A stretch of DNA of 64,000 nt from Elymus sibiricus (Eukaryota; Streptophyta; Magnoliopsida; Poales; Poaceae), in NCBI GenBank assembly GCA_039707655.1, contig CM077673.1, positions 940,001 through 1,004,000 on the forward strand. The letters are read 5' to 3'. Shown here in pieces: positions 1 to 13,400 of this stretch. Made by a program: the position numbers and the translations under genes. How positions within the stretch are numbered: position 1 is the stretch's first letter; the number at the start of each line of letters is the position of its first letter. Below the pieces are notes generated by a model. It did not search any database, was not told where the DNA came from, and saw only the letters and a list, made by a program, of their open reading frames with translations.

Positions 1-2650
1 TGTTTTTCGGACAAGTTTCTCAACCCATTGGCAATTACTTTTGAAGGAAATTCGAGAGATTACGTTGATTATAGACATTAGTCCCCCTGGTAGGGCCAAT
101 ACTAGCTTTCAGCAGATGCTCTATGATCCGGGCAATCCCATTTGGCCGTAAATTCAAGAAAATCCAGCGGCTATATGCCTTATTCCCCTTGTTTTCGCCA
201 TGTGACATGCTGTAACTTATGTGTGTGACAGCCAAGAATGAAATGGCATTCCTGGCATCGGTTAATATATATGTGGAAACAATATCTCCACGATCGAGGA
301 CACAAAATTTCGGGGCGGTGAGGCAAAAAGCGTCACGGGAAAATGAAGTTCTTTCAAGGACTGCCATAAAATGCACTGGTGTTCACTAAAACGGTTATAA
401 CTATGTCATTCGGTGTCCGTTTTGGACCCACAAGTACTCAAAATGCTCGCGGCGAGCATGTGAATCCAGAAAATACTCCCCGCTTGCACCAGGATGCCCG
501 GAGTACCCTCAAATTCAGCCTTAAGCAGGACTTTTTGGGCCTGAAAGTCAAAGAACATCATTCGCCGCTGTTTTCGGACAAGTTTCTGAACCCATTGGCA
601 CTTCCTTTTGAAGGAAATTCAAGAGATTACTATAATTATAGACATTAGCCCCCCCGGTAGGGGCAAACGTAGCTTTCTACCGATGCTCTATGATCCGGGC
701 AATCTCATTTGGCCATAAATTCAAGAAAATCCAGCGGCTATATGCCTTATTCTCCTTGTTTTCGCCGTGTGACATGCTGTAACTTAGGTGTGTGACAGCC
801 AAGAACAAAAGGGCATTCCTGGAATCGGTCATTATATATGTGGAAACAATATCTCCACTATCGAGGACACAAAATTTCGGGGCGGTGAGGCAAAAAGCGT
901 CACGGGAAAATGAAGTTCTTTCAAGGACTGCCATAAAATGGACCAGTGTTCACTAAAACGTTCATAACTTTGTCATTCGGTGTCCGTTTCGGACCCACAA
1001 GTACTCAAAATGCTCGCGGCGAGCGTGCGAATCCAGAAAATACTCCCCGCTTGTGCCAGGATGCCCGAAGTACCCTCAAATTCGGAGTTAAGTAGGAATT
1101 TTTGGGCCTGAAAGTCAAAGAACATCATTCGCCGCTGTTTTTCGGACAAGTTTCTCAACCCATTGGCACTTCCTTTTGAAGGAAATTCAAGAGATTACGT
1201 TGATTATAGGCATTAGTCCCCCTGGCAGGGACAAAGCTAGCTTTCTACAGATGCTCTATGATCCGAGCAATCCCAATTGGCCGTAAATTCAAGAAAATCC
1301 AGCGGCTATATGCCTTATTCTCCTTGTTTTCGCCGTGTGACATGCCGTAACTTATGTGTGTGACAGCCAAGAATGAAAGGGCATTCCTGGCATCGGTCAA
1401 TATATATGTGGATACAATATCTCCACTATCGAGGACACAAAATTTCAGGGCGGTGAGGCAAAAAGCATCACGGGAAAATGAAGTTCTTTCAAGGACTGCC
1501 ATAAAATGGACCGGTGTTCACTAAAACGGTTATAACTTTGTCATTCGGTGTCCGCTTTGGACCCACAAGTACTCAAAATGCTCGCGGCGAGCATGTGAAT
1601 CCAGAAAATACACCCCGCTTGTGCCAGGATGCCAGAGTACCCTCAAATTTTTCCTGAAGCAGGAGTTTTTGGGTCGGAAAGTCAAAGAACATCAATCGCC
1701 GCTGTTTTTCGGACAAGTTTCTCAACCCATTGGCAATTACTTTTGAAGGAAATTCGAGAGATTACGTTGATTATAGACATTAGTCCCCCTGGTAGGGCCA
1801 ATACTAGCTTTCAGCAGATGCTCTATGATCCGGGCAATCCCATTTGGCCGTAAATTCAAGAAAATCCAGCGGCTATATGCCTTATTCCCCTTGTTTTCGC
1901 CATGTGACATGCTGTAACTTATGTGTGTGACAGCCAAGAATGAAATGGCATTCCTGGCATCGGTTAATATATATGTGGAAACAATATCTCCACGATCGAG
2001 GACACAAAATTTCGGGGCGGTGAGGCAAAAAGCGTCACGGGAAAATGAAGTTCTTTCAAGGACTGCCATAAAATGCACTGGTGTTCACTAAAACGGTTAT
2101 AACTATGTCATTCGGTGTCCGTTTTGGACCCACAAGTACTCAAAATGCTCGCGGCGAGCATGTGAATCCAGAAAATACTCCCCGCTTGCACCAGGATGCC
2201 CGGAGTACCCTCAAATTCAGCCTTAAGCAGGACTTTTTGGGCCTAAAAGTCAAAGAACATCATTCGCCGCTGTTTTCGGACAAGTTTCTGAACCCATTGG
2301 CACTTCCTTTTGAAGGAAATTCAAGAGATTACTATAATTATAGACATTAGCCCCCCCGGTAGGGGCAAACGTAGCTTTCTACCGATGCTCTATGATCCGG
2401 GCAATCTCATTTGGCCATAAATTCAAGAAAATCCAGCGGCTATATGCCTTATTCTCCTTGTTTTCGCCGTGTGACATGCTGTAACTTAGGTGTGTGACAG
2501 CCAAGAACAAAAGGGCATTCCTGGAATCGGTCATTATATATGTGGAAACAATATCTCCACTATCGAGGACACAAAATTTCGGGGCGGTGAGGCAAAAAGC
2601 GTCACGGGAAAATGAAGTTCTTTCAAGGACTACCATAAAATGGACCGGTG
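1..2650 (+). repeat. Three-monomer duplication, offset 1702 bp
   Basis: Positions 1 to about 948 match 1703 to about 2650 at an offset of 1702 bp, three monomers. I saw about three substitutions (for example cctgaaagtc at 541 against cctaaaagtc at 2243). Similarity drops to the general monomer level after the anchor near 948/2650. The left limit lies outside the window. Sharing private variants across three monomers marks this as a recent higher-order unit, not chance similarity between neighbours. Confidence 0.85.
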
Positions 2651-5600
2651 TTCACTTAAACGGTCATAACTTTGTCATTCGGTGTCCGTTTCGGACCCAC
2701 AAGTACTCAAAATGCTCTCAGCGAGTGTGCGAATCCAGAAAATACTCCCCGCTCGCGCCAGGATGCCTGGAGTACCCTCAAATTCAGAGTTAAGCGGGAC
2801 TTTATGGGCCTCAAAGTAAAAGAACATCATTCACCGCTGTTTTTCGGACAAGTTTCTCAACCCATTGGCACTTCCTTTTGAAGGAAATTCAAGAGATTAC
2901 GATGATTATAGGCATTAGTCCCCCTGGCAGGGATAAACGTAGCTTTCTACAGATGCTCTATGATCCGGGCAATCCCAATTGGCCGTAAATTCAAGAAAAT
3001 CCAGCGGCTATATGCCTTATTCTCCTTGTTTTCGCCGTGTGACATGCTGTAACTCATGTGTGTGACAGCCAAGAATGAAAGGGCATTCCTGGCATCGGTC
3101 AATATAAATGTGGATACAATATCTCCACTATCGAGGACACAAAATTTCGGGGCGGTGAGGCAGAAAGCATCACGGGAAAATGAAGTTCTTTCAAGGACTG
3201 CCATTAAATGGACTGGTATTCACTAAAACGGTCATAACTTTGTCATTCTGTGTCCGTTTCGGACCCACAAGTACTCAAAATGCTCGCGGCGAGCGTGCGA
3301 ATCCAGAAAATACACCCTGCTTTTGCCAGGATGCCCAGAGTACCCTAAAATTTGGCCTTAAGCAGGAGTTTTTGGATCTGAAAGTCAAAGAACATCATTC
3401 GCCGCTGTTTTTCGGACAAGTTTCTCAACCCATTGGCAATTACTTTTGAAGGAAATTCGAGAGATTATGTTGATTATAGACATTAGTCCCCCTGGTAGGG
3501 CCAAAACTAGCTTTCTGCAGATGCTCTATGATCCGGGCAATCCCATTTGGCCGTAAATTCAAGGAAATCCAGCGGCTATATGCCTTATTCTCCTTGTTTT
3601 CGCCATGTGACATGCTGTAACTTATGTGTGTGACAGCCAAGAACGAAAGGGCATTCCTGGCATCGGTCAATATATATGTGGAAACAATATCTCCACTATC
3701 GAGGACACAAAATTTCGGGGCGGTGAGGCAAAAAGCGTCACGGGAAAATGAAGTTCTTTCAAGGACTGCCATAAAATGGACCAGTGTTCACTAAAACGGT
3801 CATAACTTTGTCATTCGGTGTCCGTTTCGGACCCACAAGTACTCAAAATGCTCACGGCGAGCATGCGAATCCAGAAAATACTCCAATCTTGCACCAGGAT
3901 GCCTGGAGTATCTTCAAATTCGGCCTTAAGAAGGACTTTTTGGGCCTGAAAGTCAAAGAACATCATTCGCCGCTGTTTTGCGGACAAGTTTCTGAACGCA
4001 TTGGCAATTCCTTTTGAAGGAAATTCGAGAGATTATGTTGATTATAGACATTAGCCCCCCTGGTTAGGGCAAACGTAGCTTTCTACATATGCTCTATGAT
4101 CCGGGCAATCCCATTTGGCCCTAAATTCAAGAAAATCCAGCGGCTATATGCCTTATTCTCCTTGTTTTCGCCGTGTGACATGCTGTAACTTATGTGTGTG
4201 ACAGCCAAGAACGAAAGGGCATTCCTAGCATCGGTCAATATATATGTGGAAACAATATCTCCACTATCGAGGACACAAAATTTTGGGGCGGTGTGGCAAA
4301 AAGCGTCACGGGAAAATGAAGTTCTTTCAAGGACTGCCATAAAATGGACCGGTGTTCACTTAAACGGTCATAACTTTGTCATTCGGTGTCCGTTTCGGAC
4401 CCACAAGTACTCAAAATGCTCTCGGCGACAGTGCGAATCCAGAAAATACTCCCCGCTTGCGCTAGGATGCCTGGGGTACCCTCAAATTCAGAGTTAAGCG
4501 GGACTTTTTGGACCTGAAAGTAAAAGAACATCATTCGCCGCTGTTTTTCGGACAAGTTTCTCAACCCATTGGCACTTCCTTTTGAAGGAAATTCGAGAGA
4601 TTACGTTGATTATAGACATTAGTCCCCCTGGTAGGGACAAACGTAGCTTTCTGTAGATGCTCTATGATCCGGGCAATCCCATTTGGCCGTAAATTCAAGA
4701 AAATCCAGCAGCTATGTGCCTTATTCTTCTTGTTTTCGCCGTGTGACATGATGAAACTTATGTGTGTGACAGCCAAGAACAAAAGGGCATTCCTGGCATC
4801 GCTCAATATATATGTGGAAACAATATCTCCACTATCGAGGACACAAAATTTTGGGGCGGTGAGGCAAAAAGCGTCATGGGAAAATGAAGTTCTTTCAACG
4901 ACTGCCATAAAATGGATCGGTGTTCACTAAAACCGTCATAACTTTGTCATTCGGTCTCCATTTCGGACCCACAATAACTCAAAATGCTCGCGGTGAGCAT
5001 GTGAATCCAGAAAATACTCCCCGCTTGTGCCAGGATGCCTGGAGTACCCTCAAATTCGGATTAAGAAGGACTTTTTGGGCCTGAAAGTCAAAGAACATCA
5101 TTCGCCGCTGTTTTCCGGATAAATTTCTCAACCCATTGGCAATTCCTTTTGAAGGAAATTCGAGAGATTACGTTGATTATAGACATTAGTCCCCTTGTTA
5201 GGGACAAACATAGCTTTCTGCAGATGCTCTATGATCTGGGCAATCCCATTTGGCCATAAATTCAAGAAAATCCTGCGGCTATATGCCTTATTATCCATGT
5301 TTTCGCCATGTGACACGTTGTAACTTATGTGTGTGACAGCCAAGAACGAAAGGGCATTCATGGCATCGGTCAATATATATGTGGAAACAATATCTCCACT
5401 ATCGAGGACACAAAATTTCGGGGCGCTGAGGCAAAAAGCGTCACGGGAAAAGGAAGTTCTTTCAAGGACTGCCATGAAATGGACCGGTGTTCACTAAAAC
5501 GGTCATAACTTTGTCATTCGGTGTCCGTTTCGGACCCACAAGTACTCAAAATGCTCACGGCGAGCGTGTGAATCCAGAAAATACTCCCCGCTTGCGCCAG

Positions 5601-7415
5601 GATGCCTAGAGTACCCTCAAATTCGGCCTTAAGCAGGACTTTTTGGGCCTGAAAGTCAAAGAACATCATTCGCCGCAGTTTTTCGGACAAGTTTCTGAAC
5701 CCATTGGCACTTCCTTTTGAAGGACATTCTAGACATTACATTGATTATAGACATTAGTCCCCCTGGTAGGGGCAAACGTAGCTTTCTACAGATGCTCTAT
5801 GATCCGGGCAATCCCATTTAGCCGTAAATTCAAGAAAATCCAGCGGCTATATGCCTTATTCTCCTTGTTTTCGCCGTGTGACATGCTGTAACTTATGTGT
5901 GTGACAGCCAAGAACGAAAGGGCATTCCTGGCATCGGTCAATATATATGTGGAAACAATATCTCCACTATCGAGGACACAAAATTTCGGCGCGGTGAGGC
6001 AAAAAGCGTCACGGGAATTGAAGTACTTTCAAGACCTGCCATAAAATGGACCAGTGTTCACTAAAACGGTCATAACTTTGTCATTCGATGTTCGTTTCGG
6101 ACCCACAAGTACTCAAAATGCTCGCGGCGAGCGTGCGAATCTAGAAAATACTCCTCGCTTGCACCAGGATGCCCGGAGTACCCTCAAATTCGGGCTTAAG
6201 CAGGACTTTTTGGGCCTAAAAGTCAAAGAACATCATTCGCCGCTGTTTTCGGGACAAGTTTCTCAACCCATTGTCAATTCCTTTTGAAGGAAAATCAGGA
6301 GATTACGTTGATTATAGATGTTAGTCCCCCTGGTAGGGAGAAACATAGCTTTCTACAGATGCTCTATGATCCGGGCAATCCCATTTGGCCGTAAATTCAA
6401 GAAAATCCAGCGGCTATATGCATTATTCTCCTTGTTTTCGCCGTGTGACATGCTGTAACTTATGTGTGTGACATCTAAAAATGAAAGGGCATTCCTGGCA
6501 TCGGTCAATATATATGTGCAAACAATATCTCCACTATCGAGGACACAAAATTTTGGGGTGGTGAGGCAAAAAGCGTCACAGGAAAATGAAGTTCTTTCAA
6601 GGACTGCCATAAAATCGACCGGTGTTCACTAAAACGGTCATAACTTTGTCATTCGGTGTCCGTTTCGGGCCCACAAGTACTCAAAATGCTTGCGGCGAGC
6701 ATGTGAATCCAGAAAATACTCCCAGCTTGCGCCAAGATGCCCAGAGTACCCTCAAATTCAGAGTTAAGCAGGACTTTTTGGGCGTGAAAGTCAAAGACCA
6801 TCTTTCGCCGCTGTTTTTCGGACAAGTTTCTCAACACATTGGCACTTCCTTTTGAAGGAAAGTCGAGAGATTACGTTGATTATAGACATTAGTCCCCCTG
6901 GTAGGGACAAACGTAGCTTTCTGCAGATGCTCTATGATCCGGGCAATCCCATTTGGCCGTAAATTCAAGAAAATCCAGCGGCTATATGCCTTATTCTCCT
7001 TGTTTTCGCAGTGTGACATGCTGTAACTTATGTGTGTGACAGCCAAGAACGAAAGGGCATTCCTGGCATCGGTCAATATATATGTGGAAACAATATCACC
7101 ACTATCAAGGACACAAAATTTCGGGGCGGTGAGGCAAAATGCGTCACGGGAAACTGAAGTTCTTTCAAGGACTGCCATAAAATGGACCGGTGTTTACTAA
7201 AACGGTCATAACTTTGTCATTCGGTGTCCGTTTCGAACCCACAAGTACTGAAAATGCTCGCAGTGAGTGTGTGAATGCAGAAAATACTCCCCGCTTGCGC
7301 CAGGATACCCGGAGTACCCTCAAATTTAGCCTTAAGCAGGACTTTTTGGGCCTGAAAGTCAAAGAACATCATTCGCCGCTGTTTTCGGACAAGTTTCTGA
7401 ACCCTTTGGCACTTC

Positions 7416-7429
7416 CTTTTTGGGCCTGA
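7416..7429 (+). repeat. 14-bp templated replacement in one monomer
   Basis: The 14 bases ctttttgggcctga at 7416-7429 also occur at their normal place 74 bp upstream, at 7342-7355. In other monomers this site reads ttccttttgaaggaa followed by attcgag. Here the right arm of that small hairpin is missing and the copied tract sits in its place. The local spacing between anchors falls to 562 bp. A template switch during replication or repair fits best; this is an inference. Confidence 0.75.
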
Positions 7430-10400
7430 GAGATTACGTTGATTATAGACATTAGCCCCCTGGTAGGGGCAAACGTAGCTTTCTACAGATGCTCTATGAT
7501 CCGGGAAATCCCATTTGGTCGTAAATTCAAGAAAATCCAGCGGCTATATGCCTTATTCTCCTTGTTTTCGCCGTGTGACATGCTGTAACTTATGTGTGTG
7601 ACAGCCAAGAATGAAAGGGCATTCCTAGCATCGGTCAATATATATGTGGAAACAATATCTCCACTTTCGAGGACACAAAATTTTGGGGTGGTGAGGCAAA
7701 AAGCGTCACGGGAAAATGAAGTTCTTTCAAGGACTGCCATAAAATGGACCGGTGTTCACTAAAACGGTCATAACTTTGTCATTCGGTGTCTGTTTTGGAC
7801 CCACAAGTACTCAAAATGCTCGCAGCGAGCATTCGAATCTAGAAAATACTCCCGGCTTGCGCCAGGATGCCCAGAGTACCCTCAAATTTGGAGTTAAGCA
7901 GGACTTTTTGGGCCTGAAAGTCAAAGACCATCATTCGCCGCTGTTTTCCGGACAAGTTTCTCAACACATTGGCACTTCCTTTTGAAGGAAATTCGAGAGA
8001 TTACTTTGATTATAGACATTAGTCCCCCTGGTAGGGACAAACGTAGCTTTCTGCAGATGCTCTATGATCCGGGCAATCCCATTTGGCCGTAAATTTAAGA
8101 AAATCCAGCGGTTATATGCCTTATTCTCCTTGTTTTCGCCGTGTGACATGCTGTAACTTATGTGTGTGACAGCCAAGAACGAAAGGCCATTCCTGGCATC
8201 GGTCAATATATATGTGGAAACAATATCTCCACTATCGAGGACAGAAAATTTTGGGGCGGTGAGGGAAAAAGCGTCACGGGAAAATGAAGTTCTTTCAAGG
8301 ACTGCCATAAAATGGACCGGTGTTCACTAAAACGGTCATAACTATGTCATTCAGTGTCCGTTTCGGACCCTCAATTACTCAAAATGCTCGCGGCGAGCAT
8401 GTGAATCCAGAAAATACTCCCCGCTTGTGCCAGGATTCCTGGAGTACCCTCAAATTCGGCCATAAGTAGGACTTTTTGGGCCTGAAAGTCAAAGAACATC
8501 ATTCGCCGCTGTTTTTCGGACAAGTTTCTGAACCCATTGGCACTTCCTTTTGAAGGAAATTCTAGAGATTACGTTGATTATAGATATTAGCCCCCTGGTA
8601 TGGGCAAACGTAGGTTTCTACAGATGCTCTATGATCCGGCAATCCCATTTTACCGTAAATTCAAGAAAATCTAGCGGCTATATGCCTTATTCTCCTTGTT
8701 TTCGCCGTGTGATATGTTGTAACTTATGTGTATGACAGCCAAGAACGAAAGGGCATTCCTGGCATCGGTCAATATATATGTGGAAACAATATCTCCACTA
8801 TCGAGGAAACAAAATTTCGGGGCCGTGAGGCAAAAAGCGTCACGGGAAATTGAAGTACTTTCAAGGACTGCCATAAAATGGACCAGTGTTCACTAAAACG
8901 GTCATAACTTTGTCATTCGATGTTCGTTTCGGACCCACAAGTACTCAAAATGCTCGCGGCAAGCGTGCGAATCTAGAAAATACTCCCAGCATGCACCAGG
9001 ATGCCCGGAGTACCCTCAAATTCGGGCTTAAGCAGGACTTTTTGGGCCTAAAAGTCAAAGAACATCATTCGCCGCTGTTTTCGGGACAAGTTTCTCAACC
9101 CATTGCCAATTCCTTTTGAAGGAAAATCAGGAGATTACGTTGATTATAGATGTTAGTCCCCCTGGTAGGGACAAACATAGCTTTCTGCATATACTCTATG
9201 ATCCGGGCAATGCCATTTGGCCGTAAATTCAAAAAAATCCAGCGGCTATATGCATTATTCTCCTTGTTTTCGCCGTGTGACATGCTGTAACTTATGTGTG
9301 TGACATCTAAGAACGAAAGGGCATTCCTGGCATCGGTCAATATATATGTGCAAACAATATCTCCACTATCGAGGACACAAAATTTTGGGGTGGTGAGGCA
9401 AAAAGCGTCACAGGAAAATGAAGTTCTTTCAAGGACTGCCATAAAATGGACCGGTGTTCACTAAAACGGTCATAACTTTGTCATTCGGTGTCCGTTTCGG
9501 GCCCACAAGTACTCAAAATGCTCGCTGCGAGCGTGTGAATCCAGAAAATAATCCCAGCTTGCACCAGGATGCCCGGAGTACCCTCAAATTCGTCCTTAAG
9601 CAGGACTTTTTGGGCCTGAAAGTCAAAGAACATCATTCGCTGCTATTTTCCGGACATGTTTCTCATCCGATTGGCAATTCCTTTTGAAGGAAATTCGAGA
9701 GATTACGTTGATTATAGACATTAGTCCCCTTGGTAGGGACAAACATAGCTTTCTGCAGATGCTCTATGATCCGGGCAATCCCATTTGGCCGTAAATTCAA
9801 GAAAATCCAGCGGCTATATGCCTTATTCTCCTTGTTTTCGCCGTGTGACATGCTGTAACTTATGTGTCTGACAACCAAGAACGAAAGGGCATTCGTGGCA
9901 TCAGTCAATATATATGTGGAAACAATATCTCCACTATTGAGGACACAAAAGTTTGGGGCGGTGAGGCAAAAAGCGTCATGGGAAAATGAAGTTCTTTCAA
10001 GGACTTCCATAAAATGGACCGGTGTTCACTAAAACGGTCATAAGTTTGTCATTCGGTGTCCGTTTCGGACCCACAAGTACTCAAAATACTCACGGCGAGC
10101 GTGCGAATCCAGAAAATACTCCCCGGTTGCGCCAGGATGCCCCGAGTACCCTCAAATTCGGCCTTAACCAGGAGTTTTTGGGCCTGAAAGTCAAAGAACA
10201 TCATTCACCGCTGTTTTCCGGACAAGTTTCTGAACCCACTGGCAATTCCTTTTGAAGGAAATTCGAGAAATTACATTGATTATAGACATTAGTCCCCCTG
10301 GTAGGGACAAACATAGCTTTCTGCAGATGCTCTATGATCTGGGCAATCGCATTTGGCCATAAATTCAAGAAAATCCAGCGGCTATATGCCTTATTCTCCT

Positions 10401-13400
10401 TGTTTTCGCCGTGTGACATGCTGTAACTTATGTGTGTGACAGCCAAGAACGAAAGGGCATTCCTAGCATCGGTCAATATATATGTGGAAACAATATCTCC
10501 ACTATCGAGGACACAAAAGTTTGGGGCGGTGTGGCAAAAAGCGTCACGGGAAAATGAAGTTCTTTCAAGGACTGCCATAAAATGGACCGGTGTTCACTTA
10601 AACGGTCATAACTTTGTCATTCGGTGTCCGTTTCGGACCCACAAGTACTCAAAATGCTCTCGGCGACTGTGCGAATCCAGAAAATACTCCCCGCTTGCGC
10701 CAGGATGCCTGGAGTACCCTCAAATTCAGAGTTAAGCGGGACTTTTTGGACCTGAAAGTAAAAGAACATCATTCGCCGCTGTTTTTCGGACAAGCTTCTG
10801 AACCCATTGGCACTTCCTTTTGAAGGAAATTAAAGAGATTATCTTGATTATAGACCTTAGCCCCCCTGGTAGGGGCAAACGTAGCTTTCTACAGATGCTC
10901 TTTGATCCGGGCAATCCCATTTGGCCGTAAATTCAAGAAAATCCAGCGGCTACATGCCTTATTCTCCTTGTTTTCGCCGTATGACATGCTGTAACTTATG
11001 TGTGTGACAGCCAAGAACGAAAGGGCATTCCTGGCATCGGTCAATATATATGTGGATACAATATCTGCACTATCGAGGACACAAAATTTCGGGGCGGTGA
11101 GGCAAAAAGCGTCACGGGAAAATGAAGTTCTTTCAAGTACTGCCATAAAATGGACCGGTGTTCACTAAAACGGTCATAACTTTGTCATTCGGTGTCCGTT
11201 TTGCACCCACAAGTACTCAAAATGCTCGCGGCGAGCGTGCGAATCCAGAAAATACTCCCCGCTTGCGCCAGGATGCCCGTAATACCCACAAATTTAGAGT
11301 TAAGCAGGACTTTTTGGGCCTAAAAGTCAAAGAACATCATTCGCCGCAGTTTTTCGGACAAGTTTCTCAACCCATTGGCACTTCCTTTTGAAGGAAATTC
11401 GAGAGATTACGTTGATTATAGACATTAGTCCCCCTGGTAGGGACAAACGTAGCTTTCTGCAGATGCTCTATGATCCGGGCAATCCCATTTGGCCGTAAAT
11501 TCAAGAAAATCCAGCGGCTATATGCCTTATTCTCCTTGTTTTCGCCGTGTGACATGCTGTAACTTATGTGTGTGACAGCCAAGAACGAAAGGGCATTCCT
11601 GGCTTCGGTCAATATATATGTGGAAATAATATCTCCACTATCGAGGACACAAAATTTCGGGGCGGTGAGGCAAAAAGCGTCACGGGAAAATGAAGTTCTT
11701 TCAAGGACTGCCATAAAATGGACCGGTGTTCACTAAAACGGTCATAACTTTGTCATTCGGTGTCCGTTTCGGACCCACAAGTACTCAAAATGCTCGCGGT
11801 GAGCATGTGCTTCCAGAAAATACTCCCCGCTTGTGCCAGGATGCCTGGGGTACCCTCAAATTCGGCCATAAGCAGGACTTTTTGGGCCTGAAAGTCAAAG
11901 AACATCTTTCGCCGCTGTTTTTCGGACAAGTTTCTGAACCCATTGGCACTTCCATTTGAAGGAAATTCAAGAGATTACATTGATTATAGACATTAGTCCC
12001 CCTATTAGGGGCAAACATAGCTTTCTACAGATGCTCTATGATCCGGGCAATCCCATTTGGCCGTAAATTCAAGAAAATCCAACGGCTATATGCCTTATTC
12101 TCCTTGTTTTCGCCATGTGACATGCTGTAACTTATGTGTGTGACACCCAAGAACTAAAGGGCATTCCTGGCATCGGTCAATATATATGTGGAAACAATAT
12201 CTCCACTATCGAGAACACAAAATTTCGGGGTGGTGAGGCAAAAAGCGTCACGGGAAAATGAAGTTCTTTCAAGGGCTGCCATAAAATGGACCAGTGTTCA
12301 CTAAAACGGTCATAAGTTTGTCATTCGGTGTCCGTTTTGGACCCACAAGTACTCAAAATGCTCGTGGCGAGCATGCGAATCCAGAAAATACTCCCGGCTT
12401 GTCCTAGGATGCCCGGAGTACCCTCGAATTCGGCCTTCATCAGGACTTTTTGGGCCTGAAAGTGAAAGAACATCATTTGCCGTTGTTTTCCGGACAAGTT
12501 TCTCAACCTATTGGCCATTCCTTTTGAAGGAAATTCGAGAGATTACATTGATTATAGACATTAGTCCCCCTGGTAGGGGCAAACGTAGCTTTCTGCAAAT
12601 GCTCTATGATCCGGGCAATCCCATTTGGCTGTAAATTCAAGAAAATCCAGCGGCTATATGCCTTATTCTCCTTGTTTTCGCAGGGTGACATGCTATAACT
12701 TATGTGTGTGACAGCCAAGAACGAAAGGGCATTCCTGGCATCGGTCAACATATATGTTGAAACAATATCTCCACTATCGAGGACACAAAATTTTGGGGTA
12801 GTGAGGCAAAAAGCGTCACGGTAAATGAATTTCTTTCAAGGACTGCCATAAAAATGACCGGTGTTCACTAAAACGGTCATAACTTTGTCATTCGGTGTCC
12901 GTTTTGGACCCACAAGTACTCAAAATGCTTGCGGCGAGCGTGCGAATCCAGAAAATTCTCCCCGCTTGCACCAGGATGCTTGGAGTACCCTCAAATTCGG
13001 CGATAAGCAGGACTTTTTGGGCCTGAAAGTCAAAGAACATCATTAGCCGCTGTTTTTCGGACAAGTTTCTGAACACATTGGCACTTCCTTTTGAAGGAAA
13101 TTCGAGAGATTACATTGATTATAGACATTAGTACCTCTGGTAGGGGTAAACGTACCTTTCTACAGATACTCTATGATCCGGGCAATACCATTTGGCCGTA
13201 AATTCAAGAAAATCCAGCGGCTATATGCCTTATTCTCCTTGTTTTCGCCGTGTGACATGCTGTAACTTATGTGTGTGACAGCCAAGAATGAAAGGGCATT
13301 CCTGGCATCGGTCAATATATATGTGGAAACAATATCTCCACTATCGAGGACACAAAATTTCGGGGCGGTGAGGCAAAAAGCGTCATGGGAAAATGAAGTT

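Noticed and set aside
35..376. Recurrent minus-strand open frames of 85-125 residues (MAVLERTSFSRDAFCL...) in most monomers
   Set aside because: They follow the satellite sequence, share no recognisable domain, are broken freely by substitutions and indels between monomers, and the period of about 568 bp is not a multiple of three. Open frames on both strands at the same place point to composition, not coding.
379..648. Recurrent plus-strand open frames of 77-89 residues starting at the anchor gtg
   Set aside because: No ATG start in most copies, no domain, and length set by the same monomer landmarks. I see no sign of selection on the protein.
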